Source: Nitrospirota bacterium (GTDB taxonomy: Bacteria; Nitrospirota; Thermodesulfovibrionia; UBA6902; BMS3Bbin08). Taken from it: a DNA stretch of 9,801 nucleotides. Location of the stretch: contig JACQXH010000141.1 of assembly GCA_016208845.1 (NCBI GenBank), positions 1-9,801 of the forward strand, read 5' to 3'. The notes beneath the pieces were generated by a model. The model had not been told where the DNA came from. It saw only the letters and a list, made by a program, of their open reading frames with translations, and made no database searches. A program made the position numbers and the translations under genes. Shown one piece after another: positions 1 through 6,022 of this stretch. The stretch's first letter is position 1. Every line of letters begins with the position of its first letter.

Positions 1-37
1 CGGAGGCCGATGCTCTATCCAACTGAGCTACAGGCGC
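1..37 (-). tRNA. tRNA-Arg (anticodon CCG), 5' half only
   Basis: On the minus strand the sequence begins GCGCCTG (acceptor 5' strand), then TA, a GCTC/GAGC D-stem, and an anticodon stem TCGGC followed by loop bases CT and CCG. The CCG occupies window positions 1-3, so the gene is cut exactly after its anticodon. The acceptor and D-arm are nearly identical to those of the complete tRNA-Arg(TCT) upstream in the same array. It is the last visible member of the array. Confidence 0.88.
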
Positions 38-40
38 ATT

Positions 41-161
41 AAAAAAAAGTTTCAAGTTCTAAGTTGAAAGTTAAAAGTTAACAATAAAAATCAAAAAAAG
101 ATTTAAACTTTCAATTTTTTAATCTTTAAGCTTTTCAACTGCCAACTTTGCGATCAAAATA
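41..161. repeat. AT-rich degenerate inverted repeat in tRNA spacer
   Basis: The spacer between tRNA-His and tRNA-Arg(CCG) is made of loosely repeated short units. Variants of AAGTTGAAAGTT occur on the left (about 48-80), and the complementary type (AACTTTCAATTT, CTTTTCAACTGCC) occurs on the right (about 105-147), so the two halves can pair imperfectly. There is no reading frame or classic terminator in it. Similar units reappear at 4116-4260, suggesting a genome-wide spacer repeat. Confidence 0.5.
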
Positions 162-238
162 TGGGGTGAGTGACGGGGGTTGAACCCGCGACCCTCTGAG
201 CCACAGTCAGATGCTCTGCCAGTTGAGCTACACTCACC
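162..238 (-). tRNA. tRNA-His (anticodon GTG)
   Basis: A complete cloverleaf can be traced. The extra 5' G (position -1, base 238) pairs with discriminator C73 (base 165), the hallmark of tRNA-His. The acceptor is GTGAGTG/CACTCAC, the anticodon stem TCTGA/TCAGA with loop CTGTGGC (anticodon GTG), and the T-arm carries GGTTCAA. CCA is encoded at 162-164. Total length with CCA is 77 nt. Confidence 0.96.
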
Positions 239-240
239 GA

Positions 241-352
241 TTAAAATTAGTGATTAGTGAATAGTTGTCAGTTGATAGTAAAAAAATGGATTTCTTACAA
301 CCCTGTCCCTATTTTACAACTAATCCCCAAAAACTAACCACTAACAACTGCA
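241..352. repeat. Degenerate inverted repeat in tRNA spacer (TTAGTG/CACTAA type)
   Basis: The left part reads TTAGTGATTAGTGAATAGTT followed by GTCAGTTG; the right part carries the inverse theme (ACTAATCC, ACTAACCACTAACAACTG). The two halves form an imperfect foldback. No coding potential is seen. Confidence 0.5.
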
Positions 353-371
353 AATTTCACTTTGTGAAATT
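353..371. other. Perfect 8-bp hairpin next to tRNA-Arg(TCT) 3' end
   Basis: AATTTCAC (353-360) and GTGAAATT (364-371) form a perfect stem around a three-base loop. It begins four bases past the encoded CCA of tRNA-Arg(TCT) in the direction of transcription. No T-run follows on the minus strand, so it is not a classic terminator inside the array. It could be a processing structure or part of the spacer repeat. Confidence 0.5.
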
Positions 372-375
372 GAAA

Positions 376-452
<77 letters not shown>

Positions 453-566
453 AAATCCGTTATCCGTAATGCGTAATCCGTAAAAGGTAATATTAACGGT
501 GCAAACCTTAAGTCACAAATATACTTTACCCATTACGCATCACACTTTACCCATCACGAGCAGTGA
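453..566. repeat. CGTAATG/CATTACG repeat cluster in tRNA spacer
   Basis: Left half: ATCCGTAATGCGTAATCCGT and related units. Right half: inverse units such as TTTACCCATTACGCATCAC and TTTACCCATCACG. The halves are imperfect inverted copies of short tandem units. The right edge forms a 7-bp hairpin, CCATCAC (551-557) with GTGATGG (563-569), whose last three bases are the CCA codon-template of tRNA-Pro, so repeat and tRNA end are merged. Confidence 0.55.
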
Positions 567-643
567 TGGTCGGGGCGAGAGGATTTGAACCTCCGGCATC
601 CTGCTCCCAAAGCAGGCGCGCTACCGGGCTGCGCCACGCCCCG
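567..643 (-). tRNA. tRNA-Pro (anticodon TGG)
   Basis: Acceptor CGGGGCG/CGCCCCG, discriminator A, CCA encoded at 567-569, anticodon stem CCTGC/GCAGG with loop TTTGGGA (anticodon TGG), T-arm with GGTTCAAATCC. Length is 77 nt. It is the first gene of the minus-strand array, which transcribes Pro, Arg, His, Arg. Confidence 0.96.
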
Positions 644-660
644 GTTTTTTAAAGTCTACT

Positions 661-666
661 ATTATA
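661..666 (-). promoter_or_regulatory. Candidate -10 box of the tRNA array
   Basis: A perfect TATAAT lies on the minus strand about 18 bases before the tRNA-Pro 5' end, predicting a start near 654 and a leader of roughly ten bases. No convincing -35 hexamer stands at 16-19 bases upstream, so only the -10 is called. Confidence 0.45.
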
Positions 667-745
667 CTAAAAATATGCGCGGGAATTCTTAAGCGACTGG
701 ACATTGAAACTCTGTTCAGGGGTTAATCATCTATTCCGTTGTTTG

Positions 746-807
746 TCATTCCCGACCCCGATCGGGAATTTAGCCTGTTTTCTGGATTCCCGTTTTCACG
801 GGAATGA
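746..807. repeat. Double ATTCCC/GGGAAT palindrome (dRS3-like)
   Basis: Two palindromes lie side by side: 748-769 (ATTCCC, 10-base middle, GGGAAT) and 786-805 (ATTCCC, 8-base middle, GGGAAT). The outer TCATTCCCG (746-754) and CGGGAATGA (799-807) are inverted copies, so the whole unit can also fold as one large stem. The 8-base-spaced form matches the ATTCCC-N8-GGGAAT pattern of the neisserial dRS3 family; similar repeats are common in unrelated bacteria. It lies in the spacer between the tRNA array and the AAA+ gene. The rest of that spacer (644-745 and 808-853) shows nothing else I can name. Confidence 0.7.
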
Positions 808-853
808 TGTTTTTTTTGATGCTTCACCTTTTTTGTGGGGAGGTTTATTTCAG

Positions 854-883
854 TTTACTAATGGCATTTGATAAGATTAAAAT
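854..883 (+). promoter_or_regulatory. Candidate promoter of the AAA+ ATPase gene
   Basis: TTTACT (854-859), an 18-base spacer, and TAAAAT (878-883, five of six consensus positions). The predicted start is about 889-890, on the start codon itself, which would make the mRNA leaderless. No Shine-Dalgarno sequence is present before ATG 889, which fits. An FNR-like half site (TTGAT at 867-871) overlaps the spacer but its partner half is poor. Confidence 0.35.
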
Positions 884-888
884 AAATC

Positions 889-1698
889 ATGGCAAAGGCA
901 ATAAGGACAGAAGAATATGTTATTGACGAAGAGCCGTACTACCGGCCCCTGGATAATGAAATAGAGATATTTGAGGCGGCTTACAAGAATCAGATCCCGG
1001 TAATTCTTAAAGGCCCGACGGGCTGCGGGAAAACCAGATTCATGCATTACATGGCGTGGAGGCTCAAAAGGCCGCTTATAACGGTCTCATGTTATGATGA
1101 CCTGACAGCCTCTGATCTTGTGGGCAGATATCTGGTAAGCGGGGGCGAAACGGTCTGGATCGACGGGCCCCTTATGAGGGCTGTTAAGGTCGGTGGGTTT
1201 TGTTATCTGGACGAGATCGTAGAAGCAAGAAAGGACACCACGGTCGTTATCCATCCGCTTGCAGATGACAGGAGGATCCTCCCTGTGGAAAAAAGGGGCG
1301 AGATCCTCAGCGCCCCTTCTGAATTCCTCCTGAGCGTATCTTATAATCCGGGCTATCAAAGTGTTTTAAAGGACCTGAAGCAGTCAACACGCCAGCGATT
1401 CCTTGCCATAGAATTTAATTACCCGGACAAAAACCTCGAACAGGAAATTATCATTCATGAGACGGGAATTGATGCCGATACGGCTGAAAAGCTGGTGAGC
1501 TTTGCCGAAAAGACCCGCAACCTCAAAGACAGGGGCCTCATCGAAGGGGCCAGCACCAGACTGCTGGTCTATGCCGCAAAGCTCATCTCCTCCGGCATAG
1601 AGCCGGGAAAGGCCTGCGCTGCTGCTATCTCAGAGCCTCTCACTGATGATGCGGAGATGCTTACAGCGCTTTCTGAACTCTCAAGCTCTATTTTTTAA
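889..1698 (+). CDS. cbbQ/norQ: CbbQ/NirQ/NorQ-type MoxR AAA+ ATPase
   Basis: This 269-residue protein is a full-length MoxR-branch AAA+ ATPase of the CbbQ/NirQ/NorQ/GpvN group. Visible motifs: Walker A GPTGCGKT (42-49), Walker B FCYLDE (104-109), sensor-1 asparagine in SVSYNPGY (N153), arginine-finger region STRQRF (166-171), and sensor-2 arginine in GASTR (R224). Family members form hexameric ATP-driven chaperones that work with a CbbO/NorD VWA protein to activate Rubisco or nitric oxide reductase in the cytoplasm; here the partner gene follows directly. ATG 889 is the only plausible start, since an in-frame stop lies at 883-885, and it has no Shine-Dalgarno. Neither a nor nor a cbb structural gene is in the window, so the client is unknown and the Q subtype cannot be decided. 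Confidence 0.92.
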   Translation: MAKAIRTEEYVIDEEPYYRPLDNEIEIFEAAYKNQIPVILKGPTGCGKTRFMHYMAWRLKRPLITVSCYDDLTASDLVGRYLVSGGETVWIDGPLMRAVKVGGFCYLDEIVEARKDTTVVIHPLADDRRILPVEKRGEILSAPSEFLLSVSYNPGYQSVLKDLKQSTRQRFLAIEFNYPDKNLEQEIIIHETGIDADTAEKLVSFAEKTRNLKDRGLIEGASTRLLVYAAKLISSGIEPGKACAAAISEPLTDDAEMLTALSELSSSIF

Positions 1699-1714
1699 TG
1701 CAAACAATGCAATT

Positions 1715-1876
1715 AACCACAGACCTGCCTGCCGGCAGGCATGGGACACAGAGTTTATAAAAGAAGTTGAGAAGATAAGAATTTATGAAACTGAGAAAAA
1801 ACAAAAACAATTTTTCCCCCATCTTCTTAACCTCCCAGCTTCTCATCTTATATCTCCCTCTGTGATCTCTGTGGTT
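1715..1876. repeat. Foldback repeat with AACCACAGA/TCTGTGGTT ends
   Basis: The spacer between the ATPase and VWA genes is almost entirely one imperfect inverted repeat. Ends are AACCACAGA (1715-1723) and TCTGTGGTT (1868-1876); inside are CACAGAG (1747-1753) and CTCTGTG (1858-1864). Further in, AGAAGTTGAGAAG-like sequence on the left has an inverse counterpart (CTTAACCTCCCAGCTTCT) on the right. Similar AACCACAGAG-type spacers are common in environmental genomes. It carries no transposase and is MITE-like in form. It separates two genes usually packed closely, and ends just before the VWA start codon. Confidence 0.7.
1727..1740. repeat. Perfect 14-bp palindrome nested in the foldback repeat
   Basis: GCCTGCCGGCAGGC is a perfect palindrome. 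It interrupts the left arm of the surrounding foldback between AACCACAGA and ACACAGAG; the right arm lacks this block and has only a two-base gap there. This suggests a later insertion of a small palindrome. A related, longer CCTGCC/GGCAGG element sits in the second foldback at 7903-7944. Confidence 0.65.
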
Positions 1877-1890
1877 TCTTGCCCGGGATT

Positions 1891-3972
1891 ATGCAGGATT
1901 TCGAAGAGAAATACATTGAGTCTCTGAAAGAAGATTTTGTTAAAAATCTCAGGCTCGATTTTTTTGATGAAGAAGAGATAGGGTTGATCTTCAGAGACCT
2001 TGAATCACTCGATAAAAGGATCAGGCAAAAAATATTCTCACTCTGCCACACCCTTTCGCACGCAAGTTCGTCCCTTGTCCCGAAAACACTTAAACACCTG
2101 AAGAACGCCTCCCGCTTTCTGTCTCTGAAGGAGATGGAAGGCTGGATAACACATGCCTTTGACCTGCTTGATCACGACGGCGTCGACCAATTCATATATT
2201 TTATTTCAAGGATCGATGAAAACACCCTGTGGGATTTTCTGATGCCAAGGGGCCTTTCGCTTCAGGACGCAGCGCCTGTCCTTGAAACATATCTGCGCGG
2301 CATATCAGGGCTCGAACTTAAGATCGCGCCGGGCCGGGAAACCTATACTGATACGACGACATTGTACCTGCCGCCATTTCTTGACAGATATGACGAGAGC
2401 GAAAAGAACTTCAGGCTTTATAAGATCATGGTGGCCCATCAGTGGGCGCAGATAACCCAGGGGACGCTTTCCCCTGATGAGTCTGTTTTAAATTCTTTTC
2501 TGAAGGATGCCCCTCCCGATCATCCCGACATTGAGACACTTTTCAGGTCATTTGAGGAACGCGATCTTGCCGTTGACATCTATAACATACTTGAAGCGAT
2601 AAGGCTTGAGCCTTTTCTTGAAAAAGAACTCCCGGGGCTGATGAGAGAGGCCCATATAATAAAAAAAGATTTTTTGAGAGACAAGAGCCGCCTTGCAGGT
2701 CTCTCTGGAAAGTCGGCATTTATCGAAGGGATCTACCGGTTCTATTTGAAGGGCGAGATCGAAGACCATGCCCCTGAGATCCTGAAGATCAACAGCAGAG
2801 AGCTTTATTCCCTTAAAGAAGGGGCGGGGAGTCATGATTGCATGAACATGCTTTTGAAATTTTACGATATCGCCGGCAGGCTTGAGGGCAGCTATCACCC
2901 GCGCAGTTACCTGCCGTTCCTGGGGACTATAAAACCGGCGGAGATCTCCCTTCATCTAAAGGAGATGAGGCGGGCCTATCAGCAGAGGCTCGAGGCCATG
3001 ATCACGAGGATAGTGAATTTGCCTGAATTTGAACCGCTGGCCTCACAGCCGCACAGGGCTTTTCATCAGGAACCTGTGGAGCAGAATAAAGAGTATCTGC
3101 TTATCAAAGGCAGATTGATCAAGCTTGACAGCGAATTGAAGGACCTCATTGATAGAAGAGGCGGCATACCCGGAGGGACGCTTGTCACAGGCGCTGAAAC
3201 AGGCGGGGCAGGGAGTCCGATATCCCTTAAAGACATTCTTGAAGAAGAGGAGACGCCTGATGAAACATCCGGCGGCATTACATATGATGAATGGGACTAT
3301 AAAAGAGGTGATTACAAGAAGAACTGGTGCACGCTTTATGAGCAGGACATACATCAGGGGCACGAGCCTTTTGTTGAATTGACTCTTGGCCGTTACAGCG
3401 GCTATGTAAATATACTGCGGAAAAAATTCGAGCTTCTCAAGAGAGAACCGAAGATGCTGAGAGGGCAGAGAGACGGGGACGATATAGATATTGATGCCCT
3501 TGTCGGGACTTATTCTGATGTCCGCGCCGGCATTTCTCCCAATGAAAATATTTTCATGAGATATGAGAAGCAGGAAAGGAACATTGCTGTCCTTTTCCTT
3601 CTTGACATGAGCGGCTCTACAAAAGGATGGATAAACACGGCTGAAAAGGAGGCCCTTGTTCTCATGGCAGAGGCGCTGGAGATCCTTGGGGACCGCTACG
3701 CAATATACGGTTTCTCAGGCATGACAAGGAACAGGTGCGATATGTACTGCGTAAAGAGCTTTGAAGAGACCTATTCACAGGTGGTAAAGAAAAGAATAAG
3801 CGGCATAGAACCAAAAGATTATACACGCATGGGTCCGCCCATCAGGCATTCAATCAAGATACTTAAGTCCATAGAGGCCAGGACCAAGCTGCTTGTCACC
3901 CTCAGCGACGGGAAACCTGAGGACTATGATGCATATAAGGGCAGCTATCAACCGCGAAGTTACCTGCCGTGA
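1891..3972 (+). CDS. cbbO/norD: CbbO/NorD-type VWA-domain protein, frameshifted near the 3' end
   Basis: From ATG 1891 the protein has 693 residues (a TTG at 1879 would add four). The helical N-terminal region and the YDEWDY segment (from 465) leading to the VWA domain are typical of CbbO/NorD, the partner of the upstream AAA+ ATPase in metalloenzyme activation. The VWA domain (about 566 on) keeps all metal-site residues: D572, S574, S576 in DMSGST, T645 in YTRMG, D673 in LSDGKPED. After YDAYKG the protein ends with GSYQPRSYLP and TGA. The last ten codons duplicate G333-P342 of the same gene, and the expected last helix-strand-helix of the VWA fold is missing from this frame. The true C-terminus continues in another frame (3972-4115). 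The start has no good Shine-Dalgarno because a repeat lies directly upstream. The product is probably impaired, unless the lesion is an assembly error. Confidence 0.85.
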   Translation: MQDFEEKYIESLKEDFVKNLRLDFFDEEEIGLIFRDLESLDKRIRQKIFSLCHTLSHASSSLVPKTLKHLKNASRFLSLKEMEGWITHAFDLLDHDGVDQFIYFISRIDENTLWDFLMPRGLSLQDAAPVLETYLRGISGLELKIAPGRETYTDTTTLYLPPFLDRYDESEKNFRLYKIMVAHQWAQITQGTLSPDESVLNSFLKDAPPDHPDIETLFRSFEERDLAVDIYNILEAIRLEPFLEKELPGLMREAHIIKKDFLRDKSRLAGLSGKSAFIEGIYRFYLKGEIEDHAPEILKINSRELYSLKEGAGSHDCMNMLLKFYDIAGRLEGSYHPRSYLPFLGTIKPAEISLHLKEMRRAYQQRLEAMITRIVNLPEFEPLASQPHRAFHQEPVEQNKEYLLIKGRLIKLDSELKDLIDRRGGIPGGTLVTGAETGGAGSPISLKDILEEEETPDETSGGITYDEWDYKRGDYKKNWCTLYEQDIHQGHEPFVELTLGRYSGYVNILRKKFELLKREPKMLRGQRDGDDIDIDALVGTYSDVRAGISPNENIFMRYEKQERNIAVLFLLDMSGSTKGWINTAEKEALVLMAEALEILGDRYAIYGFSGMTRNRCDMYCVKSFEETYSQVVKKRISGIEPKDYTRMGPPIRHSIKILKSIEARTKLLVTLSDGKPEDYDAYKGSYQPRSYLP
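2885..2917 (+). repeat. 33-base direct repeat, copy A (inside norD core)
   Basis: This segment encodes GSYHPRSYLP plus one flanking base on each side and matches 3938-3970 at 31 of 33 positions, in the same reading phase, 1053 bases apart. Its ends GGCAG-TA and TA-CTGCC are weakly inverted. It continues into a normal-looking NorD sequence (FLGTIKPAE), so this looks like the native copy. Confidence 0.8.
3938..3970 (+). repeat. 33-base direct repeat, copy B (at the norD frameshift)
   Basis: Near-copy of 2885-2917; both differences are C in copy A and A in copy B (3951 and 3957). It begins in the conserved YDAYKG segment and ends on the first base of the premature TGA. Sequence right after it resumes as NorD C-terminus in a different frame, so copy B stands where about 18 conserved residues are normally encoded. 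Confidence 0.8.
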
Positions 3973-4115
3973 CTCACTCTTTCTGCATAACCATAGACAA
4001 GGAGGCAGGCTCTTATCTGAAGCTTATGTACGGAGAGGTAAATTACATTGTCATAGATGATGTGAAAAAACTTCCGAACAGGATAACGGAGATATACCGC
4101 CGGCTCACAACTTGA
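3972..4115 (+). pseudogene. Out-of-frame C-terminal remnant of the VWA gene
   Basis: Read from 3972 in the frame shifted relative to the VWA gene, the sequence gives THSFCITIDKEAGSYLKLMY, then GEVNYIVIDDVKKLP, then NRITEIYRRLTT and a TGA at 4113-4115. This is the expected last strand and helix of the NorD VWA domain (family pattern: H-F-x-[IL]-T-[IV]-D, then ..YRRLT). 47 codons survive without a stop, so the lesion is either recent or an assembly artefact. A GTG at 3969 overlaps the upstream TGA and could in theory restart translation, but there is no Shine-Dalgarno. Confidence 0.8.
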
Positions 4116-4260
4116 AAAATATCAAGAATTAAAAATTAGAAATCAAAATTAATGAGTTTGATTTTCCCGCAGCTTTAGAATAAATCTCAAAAGTTTTAAG
4201 GTTATAAGTTGCAGTCTTGAGTTTTGCGCTTTGACCTTTGAGCTTATGAACTTTAATTTA
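4116..4260. repeat. Degenerate AT-rich repeat spacer upstream of nadB
   Basis: The spacer contains loosely repeated units such as AAAGTTTTAAGGTTATAAGTT and the inverse type (CTTTGACCTTTGAGCTTATG, AACTTTAA). It resembles the tRNA spacer at 41-161 in composition and units. No reading frame, RNA gene or strong terminator is visible; a five-base CTTGA/TCAAG hairpin at the norD tail end is too weak to call. Confidence 0.4.
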
Positions 4261-4280
4261 TCCCATGCAGATATGATTCA

Positions 4281-4309
4281 TTGACTTACCCTCATAAATC
4301 TTATATATT
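4281..4309 (+). promoter_or_regulatory. Promoter of nadB
   Basis: TTGACT (4281-4286), a 17-base spacer, and TATATT (4304-4309). The spacing is ideal for a sigma-70-type promoter. The predicted start is 4315-4316, two or three bases before the GTG start codon at 4318, implying a leaderless message. There is no Shine-Dalgarno before this GTG. Confidence 0.6.
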
Positions 4310-4317
4310 CAAGCATC

Positions 4318-5883
4318 GTGAAGTCATCTGTCGAAAATACGGACTTCCTCATAATAGGCGGGGGCGTGGCAGGCCTGAGGGCCGCTATAGAGCTCGCTCC
4401 TCAAGGACGCGTCATTGTACTCACAAAGGACAGGCTCAACGAGGGCAGCACGGGTTATGCGCAGGGCGGAATAGCAGTGGCATTGAGCGATGAAGATGAG
4501 GTCCGCATTCATTACGAAGATACTATTAATGCAGGTGACGGACTATGCGACGAAGAGGCCGTAAGGTCCCTCGTTGAAAAAGGGCCTGAATTTATCCTCG
4601 AGCTTATCTCCTGGGGCGCTGAATTTGACAAAGAAGGAAGCAAGCTCGATTTTACTATGGAGGCAGCGCATTCGAGAAAAAGGATCCTTCATTCACACGG
4701 TGATTCGACCGGCAAAGAACTTGAACGCGTGCTTGTCAATAAAGTGCGGACCTTCCCGTCGGTTTCAAAATATGATTTTTCCTTTACCCGTGATCTGATC
4801 ATTGAGGACGGCCGATGCATAGGCGTCTCTGCTATTAAGAACGATGAAATAAAAAATATCTTTGCAAGGGCGGTCATTCTTGCAACGGGAGGCGCGGGCC
4901 GGCTTTTTTCCAGGACCACCAATCCGCCGATCACCACGGCAGACGGTATGGCGATAGCATACAGGGCCGGGGCCGTGCTAAAAGACATGGAATTCGTACA
5001 GTTTCACCCGACGAGTTTCTATTCCACATCTGCGCCGCAGTTCCTGTTGAGCGAGTCCTTACGGGGTGAAGGCGCTTTTTTAAGAAATATAAACGGCAAA
5101 AGGTTTATGCCTGAATATCATCCCATGGCAGACCTGGCACCTAGGGATGCGGTGGCCCGCGCGATCGTCTCTGAGATGGTAAAAACAGGGGCCCCGCACG
5201 TGTATCTGGACCTCACACACCTCGAGGCGCCTTTTACTAAAAAGCGTTTCCCCCTGATCTATTCGACATGCCTTACATTCAACGTTGACATAACCAAAGA
5301 CCTGATACCTGTATCCCCTGCTGCGCACTACATAATGGGCGGGGTAAAAACAAATCTTAAGGGAGAGACCTCTATAAAAGGGCTATTTGCCGCAGGTGAG
5401 GTAGCTTGCACAGGCGTTCATGGAGCAAACCGCCTTGCCTCGAACAGCCTGCTTGAAGGTTTAGTGTTCGGAGCAGAGACGGGCAGGACCGCTGCTCAAT
5501 ATGCGGTAAATATTAAAAAGCCGGATGCCGCTCCAGCCCTGAATAAAAAAAATCCTGAGACTCCCGATCTTGACCTGCAAAAAATGAAAGATACCATGAG
5601 GCGGACCATGTGGGACAAGGTCGGCATCATAAGATGCCGTGAATCACTAAGCGAGGCAAAGAATAAATTCAATGAATGGGATCATGTGCTTAAGGCAGCG
5701 CTGTTGAGCAGGCAGGAACTTGAACTTAAGAACATGCTTACAGTCTCTCACTTAATTACAGATGCCTGTTTATTGAGGGAAGGCAGTATCGGCGCCCACT
5801 ATCGCTCTGATTTCAAGGACAGAGGCAAAAACTGGAAAAGACATACAGAATGTCAGAGGGAAAAGGGGACGGGATGGGCATAG
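4318..5883 (+). CDS. nadB: L-aspartate oxidase
   Basis: This 521-residue cytoplasmic flavoenzyme oxidises L-aspartate to iminoaspartate, the first step of de novo NAD synthesis; NadA then makes quinolinate. The FAD dinucleotide motif GGGVAG starts at residue 14, followed by STGYAQGG (44-51). Active-site residues known from E. coli NadB are present: E115 in TMEAAHS (E121 there), H230 in QFHPT (H244), R276 in LAPRD (R290), H337 in PAAHY (H351). GEVACTGVHGANRLASNSLL (361-380) is the typical second FAD segment, and GAHYRSDF near the end is the family's C-terminal signature. Length is close to that of other NadB proteins (about 530-540). The GTG start is chosen because the FAD motif follows at the usual distance, an in-frame stop lies at 4282, and a promoter sits immediately upstream. 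nadA and nadC are not adjacent. Confidence 0.96.
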   Translation: MKSSVENTDFLIIGGGVAGLRAAIELAPQGRVIVLTKDRLNEGSTGYAQGGIAVALSDEDEVRIHYEDTINAGDGLCDEEAVRSLVEKGPEFILELISWGAEFDKEGSKLDFTMEAAHSRKRILHSHGDSTGKELERVLVNKVRTFPSVSKYDFSFTRDLIIEDGRCIGVSAIKNDEIKNIFARAVILATGGAGRLFSRTTNPPITTADGMAIAYRAGAVLKDMEFVQFHPTSFYSTSAPQFLLSESLRGEGAFLRNINGKRFMPEYHPMADLAPRDAVARAIVSEMVKTGAPHVYLDLTHLEAPFTKKRFPLIYSTCLTFNVDITKDLIPVSPAAHYIMGGVKTNLKGETSIKGLFAAGEVACTGVHGANRLASNSLLEGLVFGAETGRTAAQYAVNIKKPDAAPALNKKNPETPDLDLQKMKDTMRRTMWDKVGIIRCRESLSEAKNKFNEWDHVLKAALLSRQELELKNMLTVSHLITDACLLREGSIGAHYRSDFKDRGKNWKRHTECQREKGTGWA

Positions 5884-6022
5884 CCCTCTATAAACAGCGA
5901 GAAAAGCATAATCATTACTGCCATCGGCACTCATAGAGAAGTTCCGGGGAATTGATATTTTTTTTAACTTATTTTAGTGGATTGCTTATTCATTATATAT
6001 AGCAGTTTTAAGAGGTGAAAAT

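Noticed and set aside
867..880. FNR-like TTGAT-N4-TTAAA upstream of the AAA+ gene
   Set aside because: The second half-site is poor and the position overlaps the proposed promoter spacer near -16, not a place for activation.
1087..1359. Antisense open frame of about 90 codons within the AAA+ gene
   Set aside because: It lies opposite conserved AAA+ motifs, resembles no protein, and has no start signals.
1646..1927. Open frame spanning the ATPase end and the foldback spacer
   Set aside because: Most of it translates the inverted repeat; it overlaps two real genes and shows no protein-like pattern.
3969..4115. GTG restart giving a separate 49-codon C-terminal NorD peptide
   Set aside because: The GTGA overlap is suggestive, but there is no Shine-Dalgarno and the sequence is clearly the severed end of the VWA domain.
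4281..4493. Open frame of 70 codons starting with TTG in front of nadB
   Set aside because: The TTG is the -35 box of the nadB promoter, and the frame overlaps the conserved FAD motif of nadB.
5850..5936. 28-codon frame overlapping the nadB end (begins MSEGKGDGMG)
   Set aside because: Too short, no clear Shine-Dalgarno, no recognisable product; nadB's own C-terminus looks complete without it.
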